From Rhodococcus sp. SGAir0479 (GTDB taxonomy: Bacteria > Actinomycetota > Actinomycetes > Mycobacteriales > Mycobacteriaceae), in contig NZ_CP039432.1 of assembly GCF_005484805.1 (NCBI RefSeq), positions 4,650,001 through 4,714,000 on the forward strand: 64,000 nt of DNA, given 5' to 3'. Below, piece by piece: positions 32,867 through 43,633 of this stretch. Position 1 is the first letter of the stretch, and every line of letters begins with the position of its first letter. The notes beneath the pieces are model-generated. The model had not been told where the DNA came from. It saw only the letters and a list, made by a program, of their open reading frames with translations, and ran no database searches. The translations under genes were made by a program, and so were the position numbers.

Positions 32867-33952
32867 CTAGTCGTACGGCCCGCTGATCGAGGCCTCCGCG
32901 AGGCGCGAGAGCCCTTCGCGGATGTGCCTGGCCCACAGGCCGCCGATGCCGTCGACCGACTGCAGGTCCGCGGCCGTCGCGGCCAGAAGTCCCTGCAGCG
33001 TGCCGAACGAGCCGACGAGCCGATGGATCTGCGTGAACTGCAGCCGCGGGACGCGGGTGAGGATGCGGTAGCCGCGCGGGTTGACCGGGGCGTCGAGCGC
33101 CTCGATGGTGCCGGGGTACCCGAACGCACGGGCCAGCGTCGTCAGGTCCAGCAGGTCGACGTCGGTGAGCTTGTCGAGGGCCGCGAGAGTGCTGTCGACC
33201 GCCGTCGTCGACGCGGGTTCCGATCCCGCCAGGTAGTCCCGGACGACGAGCCGACGGACCGCGTCGTTGTCGCCGACCAGTTCCTCGAGTTGCAGCGCCA
33301 GCTGCCGGCCGTCGGTGCCGAGCTCGAGCACGTCCTGCTCGATCTCGACGGACACGCGGCGGACCATCTCCAGCCGCTGCACGACGGTGAGCGCGTCCCG
33401 CAGCGTCACGAAGTCTTCGATCTCGACGACCGACAGCTGCCGCGTCACCTCGTCGAGCCGGGACTTGTAGCGCTCGAGCGTCGCGACGGCCTGGTTGGCG
33501 CGCGCCAGGATGGTGTCCGAGCCGTCGATCACGTGCCGGATCCCGCCGACGTACACGCTGACGATGCTCATCGACTGGCTCACCGACACCACGGGGTAGC
33601 CGGTCTGGAATGCCGTGCGTTCGGCGGCGCGGTGCCGGGTCCCGGATTCCACCGTGGGAATCTTGTGGTCGGGGACGAGCTGCACGTTGGCGCGCACGAT
33701 GCGGGTGCCGTCGGAGGAGAGCACCACGGCGCCGTCCATCTTCGACAGCTCCCGCAGCCGGGTGGGCGCGAACTCGACGTCGAGCTCGAAGCCGCCGTCG
33801 CACAGGGCCTCGACTTCCTCGTCGTAACCCAGCACGATCAGCGCGCCGGTGCGTCCGCGGAGGATGCGTTCGAGTGCGTCGCGCAGCGCGGTGCCCGGGG
33901 CGAGGCGGGCGATGGTGTCGCGGAGCACGGCCGACGTCGTGGCGTCGTTCAT
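32867..33952 (-). CDS. disA: DNA integrity scanning protein, diadenylate cyclase
   Basis: DisA makes c-di-AMP from ATP and monitors DNA damage. The 361-residue protein has the N-terminal DAC domain with the DGA motif (Asp73-Ala75 in KMDGAVVL) and RHR motif ([12 protein letters not shown]). A central helical spine and a C-terminal helix-hairpin-helix DNA-binding domain ([19 protein letters not shown]) follow. ATG 33952 has GGGGGA upstream; a longer frame to 34036 has no support. Genes disA and radA are often adjacent; here a thioesterase gene lies between them. Confidence 0.95.
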   Translation of the reverse strand: MNDATTSAVLRDTIARLAPGTALRDALERILRGRTGALIVLGYDEEVEALCDGGFELDVEFAPTRLRELSKMDGAVVLSSDGTRIVRANVQLVPDHKIPTVESGTRHRAAERTAFQTGYPVVSVSQSMSIVSVYVGGIRHVIDGSDTILARANQAVATLERYKSRLDEVTRQLSVVEIEDFVTLRDALTVVQRLEMVRRVSVEIEQDVLELGTDGRQLALQLEELVGDNDAVRRLVVRDYLAGSEPASTTAVDSTLAALDKLTDVDLLDLTTLARAFGYPGTIEALDAPVNPRGYRILTRVPRLQFTQIHRLVGSFGTLQGLLAATAADLQSVDGIGGLWARHIREGLSRLAEASISGPYD

Positions 33953-34076
33953 CGCGACAGTCCCCCCTCGTGCGGTGTGCGTCTGCGGTCGGTGCGGCCG
34001 TCCGATCGCGCCGGAAAGCAGTGAGTCCGACGTCACATCCGGACGAGCCGCGTCCGGGAGACGATCGAGCCGTCTC

Positions 34077-34082
34077 TACATT
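34077..34082 (+). promoter_or_regulatory. -10 element, leaderless thioesterase
   Basis: TACATT lies 8 nt before GTG 34091, with no Shine-Dalgarno sequence between. Confidence 0.4.
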
Positions 34083-34090
34083 ACCTAGTT

Positions 34091-34651
34091 GTGAGCAGTA
34101 CTTGGACTTTGCCCGATGACCTCGTCATGCCGGAGGTGCCGGACTACTTTCCGGCTCCCGGCGAATCGCTTCCCCAGCACTGGTCCAAGTGCTTCGGGTG
34201 CGGGGACGACCAGCCCGCCGGCATGGCGATGAGCTTCACCGCGGACGAGAACTACGCGGTGAAGGGGCGCCTCGTGGTGGCCAATCGTTACCAGGGCGGG
34301 CCGGGTGTGATCCACGGCGGCATCCTGTCCACCGCGTTCGACGAGGTGCAGGGCATGGCGTGCATGGTGCTCGGTGGGCCGGTCGTCACCGCGCATCTCG
34401 AGATCGACTTCGCGCGGCCCATCCCGCTGAGTTCGGTGCTCGAGTTCCGGGCCCGTCTCGAGGGCACGGTCCGCCGCAAGGCGTACACGACGTCGGAGGC
34501 GTTCATCGTGGAGGGGCCGGGCGCCGATCCCGACACTCCGGTCGCGACGTCGCGGGGACTGTTCCTGACCGTCAGAGCCGAACACTTCGCGCCCACGGCG
34601 GCGTTCGTCGACGGCGTCCCGACGTCGCCGTTCGGCACGTCCGCCGTCTGA
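34091..34651 (+). CDS. PaaI-family hotdog thioesterase
   Basis: This 186-residue hotdog-fold protein has the conserved core GPGVIHGGILSTAFDEVQGMA, where the His-Gly-Gly and Asp/Glu residues form the thioesterase active site, followed by VTAHLEIDFARPIPLSS. A CFGCG motif near residue 35 is typical of this subgroup. It likely hydrolyses an acyl-CoA; the substrate is unknown. It converges on radA with a 3-nt gap. Confidence 0.88.
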   Translation: MSSTWTLPDDLVMPEVPDYFPAPGESLPQHWSKCFGCGDDQPAGMAMSFTADENYAVKGRLVVANRYQGGPGVIHGGILSTAFDEVQGMACMVLGGPVVTAHLEIDFARPIPLSSVLEFRARLEGTVRRKAYTTSEAFIVEGPGADPDTPVATSRGLFLTVRAEHFAPTAAFVDGVPTSPFGTSAV

Positions 34652-34654
34652 CCC

Positions 34655-36043
34655 TCAGCGAAGGCTCAACGCGCGCAGCGCATCTCCGACGTCCGCGACC
34701 GGGACCGCGCGGATGCCCCGGGGCAGGTCCCCGGAGTCGACCGGCACCACCGCGCGGGTGAAACCCAGCCGTGCGGCCTCGGCGACCCGGCGCGCCACTC
34801 CGCTCACCCGGCGCACCTCCCCGGCCAGGCCCACCTCGCCCAGCACGACGGTGCCCGCGGGGATGGGCCGGTCCTTGCCGGCGGACGCCACCGCGATCGC
34901 CAGCGCCAGGTCGCACGAGGGGTCGGTCATCCGCATGCCGCCCACCGTCGCCGCGTAGACCTCCTTGTCGGAGAGCTTGATGCTGTGGCGGCGTTCGAGC
35001 ACGGCCAGCACCATCGAGACGCGGGCCGAGTCCAGCCCGCTCACCGCGCGCCGCGGCGACGGGTTCTGGGTGGGGGCGACGAGCGCCTGCACTTCACCGA
35101 GCAGCGGCCGTTTGCCGTCCATCGTGACCGTGACGGCGGTGCCGGGCACCTCGTCGTCCCGGTGGTGCAGGAACAACCCGGACGGGTCGCTCACGCCCAC
35201 GATGCCGTCCTCGCGCAGCTCGAAGCAGCCCACCTCGTCGGCGGCGCCGAAGCGGTTCTTGATGCCGCGGATCATCCGCAGCGACGAGTGCTTGTCGCCC
35301 TCGAAGTGCAGCACCACGTCGACGAGATGCTCGAGGGAGCGGGGTCCGGCGACCGCGCCGTCCTTCGTGACGTGGCCGATCAGCAGCACCGGCACCCCGC
35401 TGGCCTTCGCGAGCGAGGTGAGCGCGCTGGTGACGGCCCGGACCTGGGTGACACCGCCGGTGACGCCGTCGACATCGGCGGCGAGCATGGTCTGCACCGA
35501 ATCGACGATCAGCAGTGTGGGCCGGACCTGCTCGACGTGCCCCAGCACGGTCGCCAGGTCGGACTCGGCCGCCAGGTACACGCGATCGTGCACGGCGCCC
35601 ATCCGGTCCGCGCGCAGCCGCACCTGACCGGCCGACTCCTCGCCGGTGACGTAGAGCGCGCGGTCGTCCGGTCCGCGGGACGCCCACCGGTGCACCACCT
35701 CGAGCAGGAGCGTCGACTTGCCCACACCGGGTTCCCCGGCGAGCAGCACGACCGAGCCGGGGACCACACCGCCGCCGAGCACGCGGTCGAGTTCGTCGAC
35801 GCCGGTGGGCTTGGCGCGGGTCGTCTTCCCGTCGATCTGACTGATCGGGGTGGCCGGGGTGCTGGGCAGCACGGCGGCCGCGCCGCTGCGCGCCAGGGAG
35901 GCGCCGGGACGGGCCGCGACCGCGGCGAGCACGGGCGCCTCGTCCATCGAACCCCAGGTGCCGCACTCGGGGCAGCGGCCCACCCACTTGGCCACCGTGT
36001 GCTGACACGACGAACACCGGAAGCTCGATTTGGGTTTTGCCAC
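34655..36043 (-). CDS. radA: DNA repair protein RadA
   Basis: RadA is a RecA-like ATPase that promotes branch migration in recombination. The 462-residue protein has an N-terminal C4 zinc finger ([10 protein letters not shown] and GRCPECGTW), Walker [10 protein letters not shown], the RadA-specific KNRFG motif, and a C-terminal Lon-like S16 domain ([21 protein letters not shown]). GTG 36043 is favoured over a longer start at 36073 because TAGGCT lies 7 nt upstream, predicting a leaderless transcript. Confidence 0.95.
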   Translation of the reverse strand: MAKPKSSFRCSSCQHTVAKWVGRCPECGTWGSMDEAPVLAAVAARPGASLARSGAAAVLPSTPATPISQIDGKTTRAKPTGVDELDRVLGGGVVPGSVVLLAGEPGVGKSTLLLEVVHRWASRGPDDRALYVTGEESAGQVRLRADRMGAVHDRVYLAAESDLATVLGHVEQVRPTLLIVDSVQTMLAADVDGVTGGVTQVRAVTSALTSLAKASGVPVLLIGHVTKDGAVAGPRSLEHLVDVVLHFEGDKHSSLRMIRGIKNRFGAADEVGCFELREDGIVGVSDPSGLFLHHRDDEVPGTAVTVTMDGKRPLLGEVQALVAPTQNPSPRRAVSGLDSARVSMVLAVLERRHSIKLSDKEVYAATVGGMRMTDPSCDLALAIAVASAGKDRPIPAGTVVLGEVGLAGEVRRVSGVARRVAEAARLGFTRAVVPVDSGDLPRGIRAVPVADVGDALRALSLR

Positions 36044-36050
36044 GCGTGGC

Positions 36051-36056
36051 AGCCTA
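36051..36056 (-). promoter_or_regulatory. -10 element, leaderless radA
   Basis: On the minus strand TAGGCT lies 7 nt before GTG 36043. Confidence 0.5.
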
Positions 36057-36238
36057 GCGGCGGCCGCCGACACCGAACGGCCACGGCCGGGAACCGTTCC
36101 CCTGTCCGGTTCGTCCTATTTTTGTAGGACTGTCGATGCGACCCGAAAGAGGAACATGAGACGCGCCAAGCGCAAACCTCGAAGACCCGACCCGTCCCGT
36201 GCGATCGTCGGTGACAGCCCGCGTACGGAGGTGGCCGC

Positions 36239-37609
36239 ATGGTGACCCTGCTCGGAATCCTCGCCGGCGTCGCGGTCGTGCTGCTGATCACCGCACTGAC
36301 CGGGTACTTCGTCGCCCAGGAATTCGCGTACATGGCGGTGGACCGGTCCCGCCTGAAGGCCCGCGCGGAGGCCGGTGACACCGCCGCGGCCCGCGCCCTG
36401 GGGGTGACGCGGCGGACCTCGTTCATGCTCTCGGGCGCCCAGCTGGGCATCACCGTCACCGGCCTGCTGGTCGGCTACGTCGCCGAGCCGCTCGTCGGGC
36501 GCGGGCTGGGCGAGCTCCTCGGTGGCGTCGGTGTCCCCACCGCCGTGGGTGTGGCCGTCGGCGCCGTGCTCGCCGTGCTGTTCTCCACATTCGTCCAGAT
36601 GCTGTTCGGGGAGTTGTTCCCCAAGAACCTCGCGATCGCCCGCCCGGAGCCGGTGGCCCGGCGACTGGCCCTCTCCACCACGGTGTACCTCCGGGTGTTC
36701 GGCTGGCTGATCCGGCTGTTCGACCAGTCGTCCAACCTGCTGTTGCGGGTGCTGCGGATCGAACCGGTCCACGACGTCGAGCACTCGGCCACCGCGCGCG
36801 ATCTCGAACACATCGTCGCGGAGTCCCGCGACACCGGTGAACTGCCGCGCGAGCTGTCGACGCTGCTGGACCGGGTGCTCGATTTCCCCACTCGCACAGC
36901 CGAACACGCGATGATTCCGCGGGCCCGGGTCGACGTCGTCCGCGCCGACGAACCGATCGCCGACGTGATCGCGCGGATGGGGGCCGGACACACGAGGTAT
37001 CCCGTGGTGGGCGCCTCCAACGACGACCTGGTGGGTGTGGTGCACCTGCACGATCTCCTCGGCGCCGACACCACCGGCAGCGCCCGCGATCACGCGCGCC
37101 GCGCGGTCATCGTGCCCAGCACGCTGCCCCTGCCGGACGTCCTGAGCCAGCTGACGGCGGCGGGCGACGAGATGGCGCTCGTCATCGACGAGTACGGCGG
37201 ATTCGACGGGGTCGTCACGATCGAGGACATGGCGGAGGAACTCGTCGGGGAGATCGCCGACGAACACGACCCGGACCGTGACGCCACCGAGGTCGAGCTC
37301 GTCGACGGCGGGTGGCTGGTGCCGGGTTCGGTCCACGTGGACGAGGTGTCCCGTGTCCTCGACGAGAACCTTCCCGAAGGCGACGACTACGAGACGTTCG
37401 CCGGTCTGGTCATCGCCGAGTTCGGTGGGCTGCCGCGCGTCGGCGACACGGTCCGGGTGCCGCTGCCCGCGGACCCGGCGGACCTCGTCGCCGACCGACC
37501 GTCACCACCCCGGTCGCTGGAGGTGGAGGTGCGGGCCGTCGACAGGCACGTGCCGTCGTTGCTGTTCGTGACCGTGTACGCCGACCGGAAGGACCACGTC
37601 GATGAGTAA
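36239..37609 (+). CDS. CNNM/CorC-type transporter with CBS domains (1)
   Basis: This 456-residue protein has a DUF21/CNNM transmembrane domain (residues 1-190; QEFAYMAVDRSRLKARAE, GAQLGITVTGLLVGYVAEP, FGELFPKNLAIARPE). A CBS pair follows (MIPRARVDVV, TRYPVVGASNDDLVGVVH, DEYGGFDGVVTIEDMAEELVGEI), then a C-terminal CorC/HlyC domain. Such proteins transport or regulate Mg2+ and Co2+. ATG 36239 overlaps a small unclear frame. It is coupled to the following paralogue by an 8-nt overlap, suggesting a heterodimer. Confidence 0.9.
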   Translation: MVTLLGILAGVAVVLLITALTGYFVAQEFAYMAVDRSRLKARAEAGDTAAARALGVTRRTSFMLSGAQLGITVTGLLVGYVAEPLVGRGLGELLGGVGVPTAVGVAVGAVLAVLFSTFVQMLFGELFPKNLAIARPEPVARRLALSTTVYLRVFGWLIRLFDQSSNLLLRVLRIEPVHDVEHSATARDLEHIVAESRDTGELPRELSTLLDRVLDFPTRTAEHAMIPRARVDVVRADEPIADVIARMGAGHTRYPVVGASNDDLVGVVHLHDLLGADTTGSARDHARRAVIVPSTLPLPDVLSQLTAAGDEMALVIDEYGGFDGVVTIEDMAEELVGEIADEHDPDRDATEVELVDGGWLVPGSVHVDEVSRVLDENLPEGDDYETFAGLVIAEFGGLPRVGDTVRVPLPADPADLVADRPSPPRSLEVEVRAVDRHVPSLLFVTVYADRKDHVDE

Positions 37610-38615
37610 CCCCTGGATCGTCCTCGCCGTCACGGTCGCGTTGATCGCGGCCAGCGCCTTCTTCGTGGCCGTCGAGTTCGCGCTCATCGCGGCGCGCCGG
37701 CACCGCCTCGAGGACGCGGCCCCGCGGAGCCGATCGGCGCGGGCGGCGTTGCGCAGCGCGTCGGAGCTGTCGGTGCTGCTGGCCGGGTCCCAACTGGGCA
37801 TCACGGTCTGCACGCTCGCGCTCGGCGCGGTGACCAAGCCCGCCGTCCACCACTGGCTCACCCCCGCGTTCGCCGACTGGGGTGCGCCGATGTGGCTGGC
37901 CGACGTCGCCGGCTTCGTGCTGGCGCTCGTGATCGTGACGTTCCTGCATCTCGTCGTCGGCGAGATGGCGCCCAAGTCGTGGGCCATCGCACACCCGGAG
38001 AAGTCGGCGACGTTGCTGGCCGTCCCGATGCGCGGCTTCATGTGGCTGACGCGGCCCGTGCTCACGCGCTTGAACCGGCTCGCCAACCGGTGCCTGGCCC
38101 GGGTCGGCGTCGAGCCGGTCGACCAGGTGGCGTCCGGGCAGGACCCGGTGGCCCTGCGGCACCTCGTCGAGCACTCGGCCACCGTCGGCACCCTCGACGA
38201 GCGTTACCGCGGACACCTGACGAGCGCGCTCGAACTCGAGGCATTGACGGTCGGCGACATCGTCCGGCCGAACAGCGATCCGAGCAGTGTCGACGCCGAC
38301 GCGTCGGTCGCGCAGATCCGGGCCACCGCGGACACCAGCGGGCACCTGCGCCTGCTGGTCCGGGACGGCGGCGGGATCGGCGGCGTCCTGCACGTCCGGG
38401 ACAGCCTGCGCGCGGCGCCCGACACTCGGGCCCGCGACCTGCAGCGCCCGGTGCTCACGCTCGCGACCGGCACGCCCGTCTACGAGGCCCTCGCCACCAT
38501 GCGGGAGACCCGCAGCCACATCGCGGTGGTGCGTGACGGCGACGATCGGATCGTCGGGTTGATCACACTGGCGGACGTCCTCGCCCGGCTCCTGCCGACG
38601 GCGGGAGCGGCGTAG
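37602..38615 (+). CDS. CNNM-type transporter with CBS domains (2)
   Basis: This 337-residue paralogue of the upstream protein has the CNNM domain (AVEFALIAARRHRLEDAA, GSQLGITVCTLALG, VVGEMAPKSWAIAHPEK) and a CBS pair (VGDIVRPNSD, HIAVVRDGDDRIVGLITLADVLARLL). The C-terminal CorC/HlyC domain is missing, so it is shorter. Paired long and short CNNM genes are common in mycolata. ATG 37602 lies inside the end of the first gene. A strong terminator follows. Confidence 0.9.
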   Translation: MSNPWIVLAVTVALIAASAFFVAVEFALIAARRHRLEDAAPRSRSARAALRSASELSVLLAGSQLGITVCTLALGAVTKPAVHHWLTPAFADWGAPMWLADVAGFVLALVIVTFLHLVVGEMAPKSWAIAHPEKSATLLAVPMRGFMWLTRPVLTRLNRLANRCLARVGVEPVDQVASGQDPVALRHLVEHSATVGTLDERYRGHLTSALELEALTVGDIVRPNSDPSSVDADASVAQIRATADTSGHLRLLVRDGGGIGGVLHVRDSLRAAPDTRARDLQRPVLTLATGTPVYEALATMRETRSHIAVVRDGDDRIVGLITLADVLARLLPTAGAA

Positions 38616-38620
38616 AACGG

Positions 38621-38657
38621 GACGAGCCCCGGGCGACCATGTCGCCCGGGGCTCGTC
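38621..38657 (+). terminator. Bidirectional terminator between CNNM gene and lpqE
   Basis: A perfect 17-bp stem (GACGAGCCCCGGGCGAC and complement) with the loop CAT lies between the two convergent genes. Confidence 0.85.
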
Positions 38658-38683
38658 CGGTGAGTGCTGTGGATCCCGAAGGG

Positions 38684-39280
38684 TCAGTGGCCCTCGGAGA
38701 CGTCGGGGGACTTCTCCGACTGGTGGCGCTCGGTCTGCGGGCCGGCGTCGACCGGGACCTGCACGGTGATGTCACCGGCGTTCTGGAACGTGAAGACGAC
38801 CGGGAACGTCAGGCCCGGGCGCACACCCTCACGGAGATTCTCGAGCGTGACGTCGAGCAGGCTCACCGACTCCGGGGCCTCCTCGGGCACCGTGACGTCC
38901 GGGTTGCCGGCGCCGAGAGCGGCCTGCGGCTTGATCTCGCGGGTGCCGTCCTTGTCGACGATGGTGACCGAGCCCGCGTAGTCGGACTTGATGCTCTTCA
39001 GCGCGTCCGTGCCGTGCTCGCTGAGGTTGACCGCGGTGAACGCGAGCTGAGCGGCGCCGCCCGGCTCGATGCTGTACTCCTCGGAGTTCGGGTAGACGAC
39101 GTGCACGTTGCGCAGGGCGATGTTGCCGCTGGTGGCCTGGTTGCCGTTCACCGCCGCGACCTGAGTGGCCGTCTGCGAGATCTGACCTGCGCCGCACGCG
39201 GACAGCACGAGCGTCGCGCCGGCAGCGAGGGCGACAGCGGTGGCGACTCGGCGAGTCGGCGACGCATTGAGAGCAGTCAC
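38684..39280 (-). CDS. lpqE: LpqE-like lipoprotein
   Basis: This 198-residue lipoprotein has a signal peptide (RRVATAVALAAGATLVLSAC) ending in the lipobox LSAC and a mature beta-rich domain. It takes the Rv3584 (lpqE) position next to carD. GTG 39280 has GGAGG 7 nt upstream. Function unknown; the family resembles copper-chaperone-type beta sandwiches (NIALRNVHVVYP, GGAAQLAFTAVN), but metal ligands are not obvious. Confidence 0.85.
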   Translation of the reverse strand: MTALNASPTRRVATAVALAAGATLVLSACGAGQISQTATQVAAVNGNQATSGNIALRNVHVVYPNSEEYSIEPGGAAQLAFTAVNLSEHGTDALKSIKSDYAGSVTIVDKDGTREIKPQAALGAGNPDVTVPEEAPESVSLLDVTLENLREGVRPGLTFPVVFTFQNAGDITVQVPVDAGPQTERHQSEKSPDVSEGH

Positions 39281-39544
39281 GGGTTGTCCTCCATGGGTCA
39301 GGTTCACAATCCACTAGGCAGAGTAGTAGTCACCCTCGAGTCCGTGTGCGCTGGGTACTCCCAACGGTGTCCCGGGGAGGGGACAACGCTTGTCCGCGTG
39401 CGTCTTCGGGGGTGCGCGAGGGCCCGACGGCGGGGGCGCGGCGGGGGTCGGAAATGCACGGTTGGTCGCGCCTGTCAAGCCCCAGGATCAGGTGAGGATG
39501 CCCCTGACCTGCACCGTTGCTGGGCCCTTCCCTAGGTCACGTGT

Positions 39545-40066
<522 letters not shown>

Positions 40067-40068
40067 CG

Positions 40069-40752
40069 GTGACCACCACACGAGGACCGGTCGTTGCGCT
40101 GGTCCCTGCGGCCGGACGCGGCGTGCGGCTCGGTGAGTCCGTTCCCAAGGCCTTCGTCGAGATCGACGGGCGCACGATACTGCGCCACGCGGTCGACGGG
40201 TTGCTGGCCTCCGGGGTCGTGGACACGGTCGTGGTGATCGTGCCCGAGGAACTCGTCGACGCCGCGCGGGCGGACCTGCCCGAGGGTGTCGTCGTGGTCG
40301 TCGGAGGCGACGAGCGCAGTGATTCGGTGCGCGCGGGACTGGCCGCCGGGACCGGGGCCGAGTTGGTCCTGGTGCACGATGCCGCCCGGGCGCTGACGCC
40401 GCCGTCGCTCATCGCGCGGGTCGTGGCCGAACTGCAGGCCGGACGCACCGCGGTGATTCCGGTGCTGCCGGTGAGCGACACCATCAAGACCGTCGACGTG
40501 CTCGGCGCCGTCACCGGCACGCCACCGCGATCGGAGCTGCGGGCCGTGCAGACGCCGCAGGGCTTCGACGCGGCGCTGTTGCGCCGCGCCTACCAGGACG
40601 TCGACGGTGACGCGACCGACGACGCCGGACTGGTGGAACGGCTGGGCGAACGCGTGCGCACCATCGTCGGCGAACCCGAGGCATTCAAGATCACCACCCC
40701 GTGGGATCTCACGCTCGCCCGGATTCTGCTCGGGCAGGCGAGATCCGAGTAA
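40069..40752 (+). CDS. ispD: 2-C-methyl-D-erythritol 4-phosphate cytidylyltransferase
   Basis: IspD transfers CMP to methylerythritol phosphate in the MEP isoprenoid pathway. The 227-residue protein has the nucleotide loop VPAAGRGVRLGESVPKAF, the VHDAARALTPP motif and VQTPQGFDAALL. GTG 40069 is 2 nt after carD, so the two are co-transcribed. Confidence 0.96.
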   Translation: MTTTRGPVVALVPAAGRGVRLGESVPKAFVEIDGRTILRHAVDGLLASGVVDTVVVIVPEELVDAARADLPEGVVVVVGGDERSDSVRAGLAAGTGAELVLVHDAARALTPPSLIARVVAELQAGRTAVIPVLPVSDTIKTVDVLGAVTGTPPRSELRAVQTPQGFDAALLRRAYQDVDGDATDDAGLVERLGERVRTIVGEPEAFKITTPWDLTLARILLGQARSE

Positions 40753-40764
40753 GGAGCTACGAGC

Positions 40765-41241
40765 GTGCGAGTCGGAATCGGCACCGACGTCCATCCCGTC
40801 GAGTCCGGTCGTCCGTGCTGGATGGCCGGGCTGCTGTTCGAGGACGCCGACGGCTGCGCCGGGCACTCCGACGGCGACGTCGCGTCGCACGCGCTGTGTG
40901 ACGCGCTGCTGTCGGCTGCGGGCCTGGGCGATCTGGGCTCCGTGTTCGGGACCGGCCGCCCGGAGTGGGACGGCGTCAGTGGCGTGCGGATGCTGACGGA
41001 GGTGCGACGTCTGCTGGGCGACGCCGGATACGTCGTCGGCAACGCGGCGGTCCAAGTCATCGGCAACCGGCCGAAGATCGGCCCACGGCGAGAAGAGGCC
41101 CAACGGGTGCTCGGCGAGGTACTCGGGGCGCCGGTGTCGGTGTCCGCGACGACCACCGACGGGCTCGGACTCACCGGCCGCGGCGAGGGCATCGCCGCGG
41201 TGGCCACCGCGCTGGTCATCCCCGCAGATGGCGACCGGTAG
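40765..41241 (+). CDS. ispF: 2-C-methyl-D-erythritol 2,4-cyclodiphosphate synthase
   Basis: IspF cyclises CDP-methylerythritol phosphate with release of CMP. The 158-residue trimeric zinc enzyme has GIGTDVHPV (Asp and His ligands), the [17 protein letters not shown] motif and [17 protein letters not shown]. It follows ispD by 12 nt after AAGGAG. Its TAG stop forms part of the predicted cysS -10. Confidence 0.96.
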   Translation: MRVGIGTDVHPVESGRPCWMAGLLFEDADGCAGHSDGDVASHALCDALLSAAGLGDLGSVFGTGRPEWDGVSGVRMLTEVRRLLGDAGYVVGNAAVQVIGNRPKIGPRREEAQRVLGEVLGAPVSVSATTTDGLGLTGRGEGIAAVATALVIPADGDR

Positions 41242-41244
41242 AAT
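41239..41244 (+). promoter_or_regulatory. -10 element, leaderless cysS
   Basis: TAGAAT overlaps the ispF stop codon and ends 8 nt before GTG 41253. No ribosome-binding site lies in the 11-nt gap, so cysS may have its own leaderless transcript. Confidence 0.4.
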
Positions 41245-41252
41245 CGTTCGTC

Positions 41253-42665
41253 GTGACCCTGCGCCTATACGACACCGTGACCCGGGCTCCGCGTGACTTC
41301 GTCCCGCTGACCCCCGGACATGCGTCGGTGTACCTGTGTGGCGCCACCGTGCAGGGCGAACCTCACATCGGCCACGTCCGCAGCGGCGTCGCGTTCGACG
41401 TCCTGCGCCGCTGGCTGATCGCGCACGACTACGACGTCGCGTTCGTGCGCAACGTCACCGACATCGACGACAAGATCCTGGGCAAGGCGGCCGAGGCCGG
41501 GCGTCCCTGGTGGGAGTGGGCCGCGACGTTCGAGCGTTCGTTCGACTGGGCCTACCGGCAGCTGGGGGTGCTGCCGCCGTCCGTGGAGCCCCGTGCGACC
41601 GGACACATCACGCAGATGGTCGACATGATGCAGCGGCTCATCGACAACGGCCACGCGTACGCCGCCGGCGGTGACGTCTACTTCGACGTCCGGAGCTTCC
41701 CCGAGTACGGCCGGCTGTCCGGGCACAAACTCGACGACGTGCACCAGGGCGAGAGCGCGGGAGCCGGCAAGCGGGATCCGCGCGACTTCACGTTGTGGAA
41801 GGCGGCGAAGCCCGGCGAGCCGTCGTGGCCGACGCCGTGGGGCCCGGGCCGGCCGGGGTGGCACCTCGAGTGCTCCGCGATGGCCGTGTTCTACCTGGGC
41901 CAGGCCTTCGACATCCATTGCGGCGGACTGGATCTGGTCTTCCCACATCACGAGAACGAGATCGCGCAGGCGAAGTGTGCCGGTGACGACTTCGCGCAGT
42001 ACTGGCTGCACAACGGTTGGGTCACCAAGTCGGGCGAGAAGATGTCGAAGTCGCTCGGCAACGTGCTGTCGGTACCCAACGTGCTGAAACTTGTTCGGCC
42101 ACAGGAACTTCGGTACTACCTGGGCAGCGCCCACTACCGGTCGATGCTCGAGTACTCCGAGGACGCACTGCAGGAGGCGGCGGTGGCGTTCCGCCGCTGC
42201 GAGTCCTTCGTGCAGCGCGCCGCCGAGCGCACCGGGCAGGACGTGCCGGTCGGCAAGTGGACTGCGGAGTTCGCGGCCGCGCTCGACGACGACCTGAACG
42301 TACCGGCCGCGCTCGCGGAGATCCACGGACGCGTGCGGGAGGGCAACATCGCGCTCGAGTCCGGTGACTTCGACGGTGCGCGGGCGCTGGCGGCGCAGGT
42401 GCGCGCCATGCTCGACATTCTCGGTGTGGATCCGCTTGCGCCGCAATGGTCTTCGGCGTCGGACACCTCCGCGGCGATGGGCGCTCTCGACGTGCTCGTC
42501 CAGGCCGAACTCGACCGGCGTCAGCAGGCGCGGGCCGACAAGAACTGGGCGGTGGCCGACGAGGTCCGGGACCGACTGGCCGCGGCGGGCGTCGCCGTGA
42601 CCGACACTCCGAGCGGGCCCGAGTGGTCGCTCGAGCAGGCTTCTTCCAACGAATCGGGTAAGTGA
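41253..42665 (+). CDS. cysS: Cysteinyl-tRNA synthetase
   Basis: CysS charges tRNA-Cys. The 470-residue class I synthetase has the zinc-site start [19 protein letters not shown] with the HIGH signature, the [13 protein letters not shown] zinc ligands and KMSKSLGN. The actinobacterial variant [13 protein letters not shown] replaces the usual CGPTVYDxxHIGN. It is the housekeeping CysRS rather than MshC, judged by synteny with Rv3580c. Confidence 0.95.
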   Translation: MTLRLYDTVTRAPRDFVPLTPGHASVYLCGATVQGEPHIGHVRSGVAFDVLRRWLIAHDYDVAFVRNVTDIDDKILGKAAEAGRPWWEWAATFERSFDWAYRQLGVLPPSVEPRATGHITQMVDMMQRLIDNGHAYAAGGDVYFDVRSFPEYGRLSGHKLDDVHQGESAGAGKRDPRDFTLWKAAKPGEPSWPTPWGPGRPGWHLECSAMAVFYLGQAFDIHCGGLDLVFPHHENEIAQAKCAGDDFAQYWLHNGWVTKSGEKMSKSLGNVLSVPNVLKLVRPQELRYYLGSAHYRSMLEYSEDALQEAAVAFRRCESFVQRAAERTGQDVPVGKWTAEFAAALDDDLNVPAALAEIHGRVREGNIALESGDFDGARALAAQVRAMLDILGVDPLAPQWSSASDTSAAMGALDVLVQAELDRRQQARADKNWAVADEVRDRLAAAGVAVTDTPSGPEWSLEQASSNESGK

Positions 42666-43630
42666 TGGCGGGTAATTCGAGTAGGCGTGGCGCGATCCGC
42701 AAGGGCGGAACGAAGAAGGGCCAGGTCGTCGGATCGGGTGGCAAGCGGAGCAAGGGCCTCGAGGGCCGCGGCGCGACGCCGCCGGCCGAAGCACGGACCA
42801 AGCACCCCGCCGCCAAGCGGGCCCGCGCCGCCGCCCGAGCGACGGAACAGCGCCAGCAGCAGCGCTCGGCCGCGATCCGCCGGTCCGACGATTCCCCGGA
42901 GATGGTGCTCGGCCGCAACCCCGTCGTCGAGTGCCTGCGCGCGGGGGTGCCGGCGACGGCGCTGTACGTCGCCGTCGGCGCCGAGACGGACGACCGGCTC
43001 AAGGAAGCGGTGCAGCGTGCCGCCGACGCGGGCATCTCGATCCTCGAGGTTCCGCGCACCGATCTGGACCGCATGAGCTCCAACGGGATGCACCAGGGCA
43101 TCGGGTTGCAGGTGCCGCCGTACCGGTACGCGCACCCCGACGATCTGCTCACCGCGGCCCGCAGCCGTCAGGAACCGGCGCTGCTGGTGGCGCTCGACAA
43201 CATCACCGATCCGCGCAACCTCGGCGCCGTGGTGCGTTCAGTCGCGGCGTTCGGCGGGCACGGGGTGGTGATTCCGCAGCGTCGCAGTGCGAGCGTCTCG
43301 GCGGTCGCGTGGCGTACCAGTGCCGGTGCGGCCGCCCGGCTGCCCGTTGCGCGGGCCACCAATCTCACGCGCACGCTCAAGGACTGGCAGGCCAAGGGCG
43401 TCCAGGTCGTGGGTCTCGACGCGGGCGGCGACACGAGCCTCGACGACTACCAGGGCACCGACCCGGTCGTGATCGTCGTCGGTTCCGAGGGCAAGGGACT
43501 GTCGCGGTTGGTTCGCGAGACGTGCGACTCGATCCTGAGCATCCCCATGGCGGGCGAGGTGGAGTCGCTCAACGCGTCCGTCGCCGCGGGCGTGGTGCTC
43601 GCCGAGATCGCTCGCCAGCGCCGCGGCTGA
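42665..43630 (+). CDS. rlmB: 23S rRNA (guanosine-2'-O)-methyltransferase RlmB/TrmH family
   Basis: This 321-residue SPOUT methyltransferase has a basic, disordered 75-residue N-terminus ([15 protein letters not shown]), an L30e-like substrate domain ([15 protein letters not shown]) and the SpoU catalytic domain. Its three motifs are [28 protein letters not shown] and [23 protein letters not shown] 42665 overlaps the cysS stop by one base. It matches Rv3579c. Confidence 0.94.
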   Translation: MAGNSSRRGAIRKGGTKKGQVVGSGGKRSKGLEGRGATPPAEARTKHPAAKRARAAARATEQRQQQRSAAIRRSDDSPEMVLGRNPVVECLRAGVPATALYVAVGAETDDRLKEAVQRAADAGISILEVPRTDLDRMSSNGMHQGIGLQVPPYRYAHPDDLLTAARSRQEPALLVALDNITDPRNLGAVVRSVAAFGGHGVVIPQRRSASVSAVAWRTSAGAAARLPVARATNLTRTLKDWQAKGVQVVGLDAGGDTSLDDYQGTDPVVIVVGSEGKGLSRLVRETCDSILSIPMAGEVESLNASVAAGVVLAEIARQRRG

Positions 43631-43633
43631 GTC

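Noticed and set aside
36156-36245. 29-codon ORF starting MRRAKRKPRR upstream of the first CNNM gene
   Set aside because: Extremely basic short sequence with no ribosome site; it probably reflects chance in the radA/CNNM intergenic region.
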